Of a DNA stretch of 64,000 nt, positions 9,401 to 16,460 are shown in pieces. The stretch's first letter is position 1. Every line of letters begins with the position of its first letter. The position numbers and the translations under genes were made by a program. Source of the DNA: Polytrichum commune (lineage: Eukaryota > Streptophyta > Polytrichopsida > Polytrichales > Polytrichaceae); assembly GCA_950295325.1 (NCBI GenBank), contig OX485803.1:44777554-44841553 (forward strand), written 5' to 3'. Under the pieces are notes generated by a model. That model was given only the letters and a program-made list of their open reading frames with translations, ran no database searches and was not told the DNA's origin.

Positions 9401-12400
9401 CCCTACTTAACACGAAACCCAAAACTATCCACAAGAGAATATTTCAACCTACAACAGAGAGTTGCCTAGATTGCATACAAAACCCCCAAGGGACCATCCT
9501 AACTGACCCCACGGATATAGCTACCGAAATTTACAATACCCAACAAGCCTCATTTCAAAGACAAGCACCTAACTGCGACGATATCATCGACCATCCAAGT
9601 ACGTGCATGTGTGCCATTCGGAAATACCCATGGCACACCAAGGACGGCCTAATACTTGACAAAAGAGGACCACAAGGAATACAAATCACTACACAATTTA
9701 CTAGAGAAATTTACGACAAATGCGTCAAACGGCTCACCAAGGGCAAAGCCCCAGGACCGGACAACATTCCGAACGATATTATCAAAACACTCCCCCCACA
9801 ATGTCACGACCTTTTGTTCTTATTTTTCCAACATTGTTACCGACAACGAGAAATCCCCACATATTGGAAACACAGTAAAACAATTTTGTTACACAAAAAA
9901 GAAGACCCCACTAAGCTAACAAACTATAGACCAATAGCCCTCGCCAATACAATTTACAATTTATACACCAGTACTATCACAACCCTCTTAACTAGCTTTG
10001 GTGAACAACACCGCTTACTGCACTTCAGCCAAGAAGGCTTCCGACCGCTACGAAACACCTCCAGACAGATCCAAACAATTATAGCCGCCCTCGAAGATGC
10101 CAAAATCACAAACAAAGACATATATATCACATATATTGACTTTAGAAACGCATTCGGGTCTATTGACCACGCACGTCTATTAGCCCTAATGGAAGATTTA
10201 GGCTACCCTAAAGACGCTATAGAAATCATAGGTAACATATATAAAAATTCTACTACCGCCTTTACGGGCAACCATTTCGGTACAACACCCCCTATCACTA
10301 TAAGCCGAGGCACCATCCAAGGTGACACTCTCAGCCCGTACTTGTTTATTATCTTTCTCGAACCACTCCTTAGATGGCTCGAAAAAGACAATATGGGCTA
10401 CCACTTCAACACCTCCCCGTCCACGTGTACCACATCGGCGTATGCCGATGACCTAGCCATCCTATCCGACCAAATTCAAAACATACAACCTCAAATAGCT
10501 AAACTACAACTATTTGCCGAATGGGCACATATGGACCTTAACCTAGCCAAGTGTGCCATCACGGGCTCCCCTAATAGATCCAAACTCAAACCCCACACCT
10601 TTAAAGCCTACATTCAATCACACAATATTACATACAAATCACAAAACCTACCAACCCTTACACAAAATGAACCATATACCTACTTAGGACTCCAACTCGT
10701 ACCATCTCTAAAGTGGAACCTACAAAAAGACCTTACCCTCAAAAAAGCCAAGCAACAAGGCCAACTACTTGCCGCCTCCCCGGCAAGCCTAAAACAAAAG
10801 ATCAAAATACTAAACACCGTCATAAAACCACGAATAGCATACGCATACTACGCGGTCCCTTTCTCAAAACCCGACATAAAAAAGCTAGATAAAGTCATTA
10901 GCAAAATCACAAAAGAAGCATGCCACATACCTAAAAGTACGGCCAACATCCTTACACATTTACCCCACGAACACTTCGGCATAAACGCCACCTCATTACT
11001 ACCGGACTACATCCATTGCATTGGTCAACAATTACTACAAGCCCTTAACGACCCGGGACAATTAGGCACTATATACCAAGGCTTAACCAAATACATAACC
11101 GCCAAATATGGAGGCTCCCTACACCTACACAAACTCAAACAACAAGCCTGCTCCCGATCCCCAATAGCACGCACCCTCTTCCTCCTTAACAAAGAATATG
11201 AAATACACATAACCACTGCAAATAAAACATTCCCCATCAAACAAACCCCATTAGAAACCGCATGGAAAGCCAACCCCGCATATTCCAACCTAACAAATAT
11301 ATCCAAAGCACAAACCCAAAAATTCCTAGACAAACTTTACACATATGGTATTACAACCCTAACACAAATCCAAAACACAACCAACAAGGCCATACTTACC
11401 CCGGAAGAATTCCGAAATATATATAAGCATGCCCCTAAAACCATAAAAGCGGCACTACAAGAAGCTCAAACATTCTTTCCCCATACACAACTCCCCACAC
11501 CCCACATAACTCCCCCACTAGACCAACAAACAAACACAACCAACATCCAACCCACACCACACTTACCACTCACGCTAGGACGGGCAATACACAAAATAAT
11601 CAAAGAAAAAACCTCCACCCGAAAAGATAAATGGGGCGCGAAAGCTATAACCAAATCATATTTATGTCAATGGAAATACACAAATAACACCACACAACAA
11701 TGGCGCACAGAAGAAAGTCTCCTACATCAGGACAACATCCTACTTGACCACAATTTACTAACCATAACTCAATACCATAACACAACAACAAAACAAATAA
11801 ACGAAAAAACATACGCTCACTACCTTACCTATGTCCAAACAAAAGATACTAAATTCATACAACCGCCACTAAAAATCACTAACCTCAAGACAACCATCCA
11901 AGAATGCAACCCTGATAAAGACATCCTAGTCAACAAGCCAACCATACAAACCAACACATCGGAAGCCAATATCTACGACCACAATGGCCACCACGCAGCC
12001 ACCCTTACCATTGAACGACTACAATGGTTATGGAACCAATTCTCGCACAACAACTCCCAACACCTAACCAACTTCTTACAACCACCCCCCCAAGACTTCG
12101 AAACGGAAATACTATGGCTTATTCAAAGATATATAACCATACTTCCCAAAAAGAAACCAAAAACAATTCTACCAGCTAACCTCCACCAAACACTACATCC
12201 AGACATTACCAAAGTCTTAATTAACTCATTTCAAATCACCCACTCATACTACTCATCCCCCCTCACTTGCCCCATCCAACTTACACAATACAACTCACCA
12301 CACAACCGAGACATCATATTCGGATCATCGGGACATGCAAAATCTTCCAAATGGACGGGACGAGGCCTAGCTTTCCCCACGGACTACAACACAACCGTAG

Positions 12401-13605
12401 AAGCTATTCACTGGGCCAGAATGGCCGCCAAAGAAGATACAAACACGGTCACCATCCTAATAGTCAACCATAACGACTGGACATCACACCAATTATCACT
12501 CGCCAATAAAGCCGATATACACGTCATGGCTACAATACCCCCACACACCATACAATACAAACCCACACCCGAATGGCCAACATACTACCAATATGTGGAA
12601 CCATCACTTACATCACTAATATGCATACACAACCAAACAACCCTAACCCCCAATACCCAAACCCCACACATGTTAAAACAAACCCTACTCCAAACAATAA
12701 AAACACGCATAGACACCCATCCCATCAACCCTACTCCCCTACAATACAAAGTCAAACTCTCCAATGCATGGAAAACCGCCCCCAAAATACCCATAACACA
12801 CATTAATAATCCCACCATTACACCCATACCAACTTCATATAACCGCATCCACCCGCCCCAATGCGTATATACAGATGGCTCATTCATACCACCAACAAAA
12901 AATTCTGAAGGTCAAATAATAGGCAACACCGCAGGATCAGGCGTCTATAGTCCTAACAACAACACACGCCTATCCGAAAGACTACCTGGCTACCAAAATA
13001 TACTCCGGGCCGAACTTAACGCCATACTCATAGCCATCGAAAATATAAAAGTTACACAAACAGACACGCATTTATTCACGGATAGCCTCAACAGCATATA
13101 CTTAATAAACAACCACATACAACATCCTACATCTCAACACCATCATCCAGACAAACTACTCATAGCCGCCATAGTACGACAAATATATTGGACCCCATAC
13201 CAAATTCACATACACAAAGTCCGCGCACACTCAGGCATTACAGGAAATGAAATAGCCGATGAACTCGCAAATATAGGAACAACCCAAGAAAAACCAACAA
13301 ACACCCCACACATCCACACCGCCCATGCAACCCCATACTGGCTAGCCAGCTGTCCAACAGCCACACATGACAGCGCCATCCGCAACCTACGCACATTTAT
13401 ATCCAAAACACACGAATCCCAGGAAAAAACTCTTGCCAACCACAAATTCCCATACGTCGCCAAATGGTTATCAAATAAACAAATAAACCAAAAACTCTCT
13501 AACCACTTCTGGCAAAATGACAAAATCCCAGACACCCAAATCACACAAACATTAAAATTCCGATACGCCCAATATATGGGAAACCATAGAAAAAACATAT
13601 TCTAG
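6457..13605 (+). CDS. LINE ORF2: 2A-like modules, APE, RT, RNase H
   Basis: A 2,382-residue polyprotein up to an in-frame TAG. Residues ~10-60 are hydrophobic. Two 2A-like motifs lie at 165-174 and 319-328. The APE endonuclease spans ~528-780 (TWNAGC, IQETKL, IYMPT, AGDFN, SLIDGFY, SDHYPV). The reverse transcriptase spans ~1090-1450: KAPGPDNIP, the palm motif ITYIDFRNAFGS with D1228, RGTIQGDTLSP, and AYADD with D1331/D1332. Residues ~1930-2060 form an unassigned block (IIFGSSGHAKSSKWTG, WARMAAKE). RNase H spans ~2135-2275 with D2140, E2186, D2209 and D2268 in TDGS, RAELNA, TDSLNS and NEIADELA. All expected catalytic residues of APE, RT and RNase H are present. The frame continues past the TAG into a zinc knuckle and RLE. 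The protein would nick target DNA and copy the element RNA in the nucleus. Confidence 0.92.
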   Translation: MDSDHIRYHQWPLLLICCIFSFLYNKEFTTLAHILFPYTITYKALSTKRHTYILLTTFLIITLYAHNNPPIPQHIASPTSITKHLEHTIHKGTTTPHHQIHTSTYNIQSHTQYIVIRKPPIPNTPIHNISSIGYIYQITHLHLKNPKSKTIHYYTWNNSTIILLCGDIQPNPGPLSHINKNLLREYIQRQAQYSILNTTTLKNQYAQLEEIFPLLITTMFAYTNPLNLYNTPQSIKYTTNITHTTHKPNSYLPHYNNNHTTKIYISHSLPSKPPLPPTHSNNKTYIGHMLYLTHLHHKTIKIKNTQHYTWNNSTILLLCGDIHPNPGPPLHNNKLPYEYTQRQKQYFIPTTTTLKARYAHLEKLFTPHLTHGNHSNPNQALSHLQRHQVTLSKYPIHHQIYALIITYSPLPQTCNQQLAGDIDPHCLSILRNLQDTLEPIISNLQHITNHTPLNTIPQAYSHINAKIANGDTTNMTTLKAELPHLPQPLLQELFKCTLPVVGYHPTPNTINPIPIPVINTAQHLTSHLKIITWNAGCISTSLPGIQELTRTLHTDPHIILIQETKLHKLKSTSYIDRKLQNYKIIYNNSNNATQTQNRYSEANKPRGGILTMIPTNIYTNENITKIPTPSTTSPYLQVIMIKNKPIQPILIIHIYMPTHPQDLYLTHLIQTQISDLIITHPTYHIILAGDFNRDIMLKGRSSNGMKSPPTPQDYEWAQLTQNLGLHPINNLTHYTRQGGHNYTSTSLIDGFYTNLPNPNTLQSHTLTHLNLNSDHYPVQLQLAPNSIVIQPPKTSNNKPRITYPISQTNLQNLHITFLNKQNLAISNLTNILNQEQLTHTQWEDAQNQFQVIISSLSQCVEQTCMSQPAPPLPHRAKLQGGFLPRQQQKLWKSHLKTHHNIRKAIHMACQYSHTQLHNNPEIKTLLSLPNVNIPPIPTTQTDQQQWITDLAAICKTAKNEAYKITAKQTTLNCKLAITKYRTLLNTKPKTIHKRIFQPTTESCLDCIQNPQGTILTDPTDIATEIYNTQQASFQRQAPNCDDIIDHPSTCMCAIRKYPWHTKDGLILDKRGPQGIQITTQFTREIYDKCVKRLTKGKAPGPDNIPNDIIKTLPPQCHDLLFLFFQHCYRQREIPTYWKHSKTILLHKKEDPTKLTNYRPIALANTIYNLYTSTITTLLTSFGEQHRLLHFSQEGFRPLRNTSRQIQTIIAALEDAKITNKDIYITYIDFRNAFGSIDHARLLALMEDLGYPKDAIEIIGNIYKNSTTAFTGNHFGTTPPITISRGTIQGDTLSPYLFIIFLEPLLRWLEKDNMGYHFNTSPSTCTTSAYADDLAILSDQIQNIQPQIAKLQLFAEWAHMDLNLAKCAITGSPNRSKLKPHTFKAYIQSHNITYKSQNLPTLTQNEPYTYLGLQLVPSLKWNLQKDLTLKKAKQQGQLLAASPASLKQKIKILNTVIKPRIAYAYYAVPFSKPDIKKLDKVISKITKEACHIPKSTANILTHLPHEHFGINATSLLPDYIHCIGQQLLQALNDPGQLGTIYQGLTKYITAKYGGSLHLHKLKQQACSRSPIARTLFLLNKEYEIHITTANKTFPIKQTPLETAWKANPAYSNLTNISKAQTQKFLDKLYTYGITTLTQIQNTTNKAILTPEEFRNIYKHAPKTIKAALQEAQTFFPHTQLPTPHITPPLDQQTNTTNIQPTPHLPLTLGRAIHKIIKEKTSTRKDKWGAKAITKSYLCQWKYTNNTTQQWRTEESLLHQDNILLDHNLLTITQYHNTTTKQINEKTYAHYLTYVQTKDTKFIQPPLKITNLKTTIQECNPDKDILVNKPTIQTNTSEANIYDHNGHHAATLTIERLQWLWNQFSHNNSQHLTNFLQPPPQDFETEILWLIQRYITILPKKKPKTILPANLHQTLHPDITKVLINSFQITHSYYSSPLTCPIQLTQYNSPHNRDIIFGSSGHAKSSKWTGRGLAFPTDYNTTVEAIHWARMAAKEDTNTVTILIVNHNDWTSHQLSLANKADIHVMATIPPHTIQYKPTPEWPTYYQYVEPSLTSLICIHNQTTLTPNTQTPHMLKQTLLQTIKTRIDTHPINPTPLQYKVKLSNAWKTAPKIPITHINNPTITPIPTSYNRIHPPQCVYTDGSFIPPTKNSEGQIIGNTAGSGVYSPNNNTRLSERLPGYQNILRAELNAILIAIENIKVTQTDTHLFTDSLNSIYLINNHIQHPTSQHHHPDKLLIAAIVRQIYWTPYQIHIHKVRAHSGITGNEIADELANIGTTQEKPTNTPHIHTAHATPYWLASCPTATHDSAIRNLRTFISKTHESQEKTLANHKFPYVAKWLSNKQINQKLSNHFWQNDKIPDTQITQTLKFRYAQYMGNHRKNIF
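6850..7101 (+). repeat. duplicated ORF2 N-terminal module, copy 1
   Basis: Encodes about 84 residues running IGYIYQITHLH, YTWNNSTIILLCGDIQPNPG, YIQRQAQYSI and QLEEIFPLL. The second copy starts exactly 462 nt (154 codons) downstream. Similarity is stronger in protein than in DNA and includes the 2A-like core, so this is a retained internal duplication. Confidence 0.85.
6949..6978 (+). other. 2A-like motif 1 (CGDIQPNPGP)
   Basis: ORF2 residues 165-174, preceded by a hydrophobic stretch (STIILL) as in known 2A sequences. 2A peptides cause the ribosome to skip the Gly-Pro bond at NPG/P. The usual core is D(V/I)ExNPGP; here Glu is replaced by Gln and the next position is Pro. Activity is therefore plausible but untested. 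Skipping would fall between G173 and P174. Confidence 0.7.
7312..7563 (+). repeat. duplicated ORF2 N-terminal module, copy 2
   Basis: Encodes IGHMLYLTHLH, YTWNNSTILLLCGDIHPNPG, YTQRQKQYFI and HLEKLFTPHL, aligned without gaps to copy 1 at the 2A-like core. Together the two modules divide ORF2 into a potential 173-residue leader, a 154-residue middle piece and the long catalytic polyprotein. Confidence 0.85.
7411..7440 (+). other. 2A-like motif 2 (CGDIHPNPGP)
   Basis: ORF2 residues 319-328, with STILLL immediately upstream. The skip point would be between G327 and P328. The canonical Glu is replaced by His. GDI.PNPGP variants are remembered from several animal LINEs, but whether this one works in plant ribosomes is not known. 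Confidence 0.7.
13603..13605 (+). other. in-frame TAG interrupting ORF2
   Basis: The frame reads TTC TAG CCC. It stays open for another 229 codons encoding the zinc knuckle and RLE, which ends at TAA 14290-14292. The older relic at 23.5-24.8 kb aligns across this point without a stop at the equivalent codon, so the TAG is likely a private mutation of this copy. Confidence 0.7.
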
Positions 13606-14292
13606 CCCCTCACATACCAAAACCCTAATTGCACATTATGTCACAAAAACGAACGTGACACATGGCCCCATCTACTATCTACATGTGAGCACCCATACTT
13701 AAAAGGACTCAGAATCGCACGACACAACAAAGCAGTTCACCTTATCACTCAAACCCTACAAGCAAATAAACATACTAGGTTCTTTACCATGGTCAATGCA
13801 GGACACCTCAACAACCGCCCACAAGAGCATACCGTACCGGATTGGCTACTCCAATGTATATGCTCCCCACAACCATGTCAATGCCAAGCCAAACTCAGAC
13901 CTGACATACTATGCATACTAGGCGCTCCCACCCACGTGACACCACCCCTATCGCCATCACAATACCACACAGTACAATTCATCGAATTCACGTACTGCCA
14001 TGATAGATTTCCTGAACAAGCCATTTCACAAAAACACGCCAAATACGACCCACTCAACACCACCATTCAAAACAATGGCTGGAAAATCAACCCCATCATC
14101 ACAATCACGGCAGGCGTGCGAGGAGCCATACATGAGCATTCCATCCAAAAACTCACTGAATTAAAAATCCCAAAATCAAACGTCAAAAAACTCATGAAAG
14201 AACTCCACCAAAACGCTATCAAATACCTCACTTACATAATACTAAACAAACGAAAATTAGACAACAAACAAGCACCGGTCCCCCCACCATAA
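13606..14292 (+). CDS. LINE ORF2 C-terminus: zinc knuckle and RLE endonuclease
   Basis: 228 codons in the same frame as ORF2 (first internal ATG at 13789). A CCHC knuckle is visible: C2392-x2-C2395-x9-H2405-x4-C2410, numbered from the ORF2 start. It is followed by a restriction-like endonuclease domain: RPDI with D2483, then VQFIEFTYCHDRF with E2510, then QKHAKYDPL, NNGW and ITAGVRG. This PD...E...KxxKY...GW...VRG order is the RLE pattern of early-branching LINEs such as R2 and NeSL, and of Dualen. The spacing between PD and E (26 residues) is longer than in R2. Without readthrough the main ORF2 product would lose its second endonuclease. Confidence 0.85.
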   Translation, partial: PLTYQNPNCTLCHKNERDTWPHLLSTCEHPYLKGLRIARHNKAVHLITQTLQANKHTRFFTMVNAGHLNNRPQEHTVPDWLLQCICSPQPCQCQAKLRPDILCILGAPTHVTPPLSPSQYHTVQFIEFTYCHDRFPEQAISQKHAKYDPLNTTIQNNGWKINPIITITAGVRGAIHEHSIQKLTELKIPKSNVKKLMKELHQNAIKYLTYIILNKRKLDNKQAPVPPP

Positions 14293-14448
14293 CAAAAACG
14301 GATTACTATGTGACTTACCCGAGCCCACCTCCCACCGGAGGCATTAAAACCGTACACTGCATCACGGTATACCGTGATCAGTGCACGACAAACGGGCTCA
14401 AATTCACGCCGGTATTAAAATATGGGCGTTATTTTTTCTTTTCTTTTC
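14293..14448 (+). other. LINE 3' UTR with multi-stem fold
   Basis: GAGCCC (14321-14326) can pair with GGGCTC (14394-14399) and encloses two hairpins. The first is CCTCC-CACC-GGAGG (14328-14341). The second is a near-perfect stem made of CACTG (14355-14359), the palindrome ATCACGGTATACCGTGAT (14361-14378) and CAGTG (14379-14383). A T/C-rich tail follows. LINE reverse transcriptases often recognise a 3' RNA structure; that role is inferred. Confidence 0.65.
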
Positions 14449-15048
14449 TTGGTTTAGTGTAGGTTGTTAGTTTAGATTGAATGTGTGTATATGTTGGTTT
14501 AGGATAGGTTTTTGGTTTAGATTGAATGGGTGTATATGTTGGTTTAGGATAGGTAGTTGGTTTAGATTGAATGTGTATATGTTGGTTTAGTGTAGGTTGT
14601 TAGTTTAGATTGAATGTGTGTATATGTTGGTTTAGGGTAGGTAGTTGGTTTAGAGGTGAATGTGTATATGATGGTTTAGTGTAGAATGCTAGGTGAATGT
14701 GTGTATATGTTGGTTTAGGATAGGTTGTTGGTTAAGTTTGAATGTGTGTATATGTTGGTTTAGGGTAGGTAGTTGGTTTAGAGGTGAATGTGTATATGTT
14801 GGTCTAGTGTAGGTTGTTTGTTTAGAGTAAATGTGTGTATATGCTAGTTGTGTGTAGGTTGATGGTTTAGTGTAGGTTGTTTGTTTAGAGTGAATGTGTG
14901 TATATGCTTGTTTAGTGTAGGTTGGTTGTTTATAGTGAATGTGTGTATATGTTGGTTTAGTGTAGGTTACTTGTTTAGAGTAAATGTGTGTATATGCTAG
15001 TTGTGTGTAGGTTGATGGTTTAGTGTAGGTTGTTGAATCATGAATGTG
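14449..15048. repeat. minisatellite, right part flanking the LINE
   Basis: About a dozen imperfect 45-50-bp units alternating GGTTTAGTGTAGGTTG and GAATGTGTGTATATG words. Several units contain GGTTTAGGG, close to the plant telomere heptamer TTTAGGG. It continues the array at 2450-2563. Confidence 0.85.
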
Positions 15049-15924
15049 TATTTTTTTTTGTTTTGTATTAAAACATGTGAATTCATTCTTAGATTAAGGA
15101 AGTTTATTATTGTGAGTTTGTGTTCTATTGCATGAGATGTGTATAAAAATATGTGTGCAAGATGACTTTGTTGATCTTTGTAGTCATAGAGTCTTTGAAG
15201 CCATTGGTGGTTTGAGGGGTTGTAAATCCTTAGCCCCCAACCGGTGGGGGGTATTTCAACCAGGTTCAACTCTTGCTAAGGATAAACTGAGTATTTTGGT
15301 GAGGGCATGTAATTTAGTTGAGAAAAATATGAAAACCAGGCAAAAAAATATTTAAACAAATTTTTTTACCGGCCGGTCTGGATGGTTTTTTTTACAATGG
15401 GCTTTCAACCGAGGTAAAATGCCAAGTGGGGGAAATGAACCGCATGAACTTGACGGATCCAACCGAAACCGACAAATAATATGTAATAACCGGTTGGGGC
15501 CCATTTTGATCAGTTATTAGAGGGTTCGTGTGAAAAATCTCCCTGAACACTGGTGCTGCTTGCTTAGCTTAATTAATTACTTGTGTCTCTGTAACCAATC
15601 TGAAGACAAAAATTCGATCTCTCACAGCAAGCAAGCATGCATGCATATACAGATAGGCTTACATTTAATTAATACGACGAGTAGCTAGGCTCGCGGTTTG
15701 TTGGGGCTGTTCCATCAGGCCCTTGGTACTTTGAGATTTTAATACCGTTCAGGAATCTGACAACCCAGCTTTGAAGAAACACAAAGATTTGTGTACTCTG
15801 TAAGAATCAGTAAAGTAATTGATGATGTTATGTATGACACCGAAATCTGCAGTCGCTTACACTCGTTCCTCTCTCTGCCCGCTTCTTGGCTACTTAATTA
15901 ACTTAGGCTCCAAAGTAAGTAAGT
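15049..15924. other. gene-free stretch
   Basis: No supported gene. A degenerate ACCGGTT-type fragment lies near 15360-15550 and a short GCAAGCAAGCATGCATGCAT run near 15628. Small open frames around 15128-15355 show no domain. Confidence 0.4.
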
Positions 15925-16460
15925 TATGTGGGGCCTTAGTTGGTGTGGCCACTGCACTTCCAACTCCACACATAATCTTGGCCGTCGGATCGGATCGAAT
16001 TGAGAAGAATCGTCTCATCTAATTCACAAAGATTTTTATTTCAAGCTCAACATCGAAGTTATTGAGATGCACAAGTTGGTTATAGGAGGTGAAAGTGGAG
16101 ATTAGTTTTTTTTTTTCCTAACGTAAAAAAATTGATTGATCGCATAGACCTACCTTTCAGATTGTGTTCACTATTCAAACTAGAATGGTGTCTACATTTT
16201 GAGCACATAGTTCAATCTCGTTGTAACCACAAGTCTTTTGAGTATTCGTTATCAACTACAAGCCTTGCCGTATACCAATTACATATCAATTTTCACTTAA
16301 GAAGAGAGACCACGTAATGTCCACGTGCCTTACTGAAGGCATGTGGCCCTTATGTGGGCACTTCCAACTCCATAAATAATTGTGGTTGTGGGATCACGTT
16401 GGGATTTGTCCATCCAATTACGGTACATGTGTTTCATGTAGGCACTTCTAACTTTACATA
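15925..16460. repeat. ATGTGGCC dispersed repeat, one full copy plus a fragment
   Basis: A copy of the ~350-400-bp family that starts near ATGTGG.CC and CACTTCCAACTCCA, contains GGATCGGATCGAATTG-like and GAGATGCA(A/C)AAGTTG text, and ends near GACCAC(A/G)TAA (16310-16320). A second, truncated start follows at 16339-16460. Related copies lie at 26351, 45990, 47555-48200, 50000-50560, 51285 and 53487. The matching ATGTGGYC at opposite ends suggests a MITE. Confidence 0.55.

Larger units (their letters stand above)
2564..14448 (+). mobile_element. Dualen-like LINE with two endonucleases
   Basis: An 11,885-bp non-LTR retrotransposon. It is bounded by an 11-bp direct repeat (TTGGTTTAGTG) and sits inside a minisatellite. 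It has two overlapping ORFs, an APE endonuclease upstream of the reverse transcriptase, RNase H downstream, and a restriction-like endonuclease at the C-terminus. It ends in a structured 3' UTR and a T/C-rich tail (TTTTTTCTTTTCTTTTC). From family knowledge, one protein with both APE and RLE is the defining trait of Dualen/RandI elements. No LTRs are present. The sense strand is strongly A/C-rich and G-poor through both ORFs. One in-frame stop in each ORF is the only obvious damage, so the copy is young or the stops are read through. The 5' UTR before the first ATG is only 16 nt, so 5' truncation cannot be excluded. Confidence 0.9.

Noticed and set aside
14449-15048. Interstitial telomere
   Set aside because: TTTAGGG-like words occur, but the unit is 45-50 bp and mostly non-telomeric.
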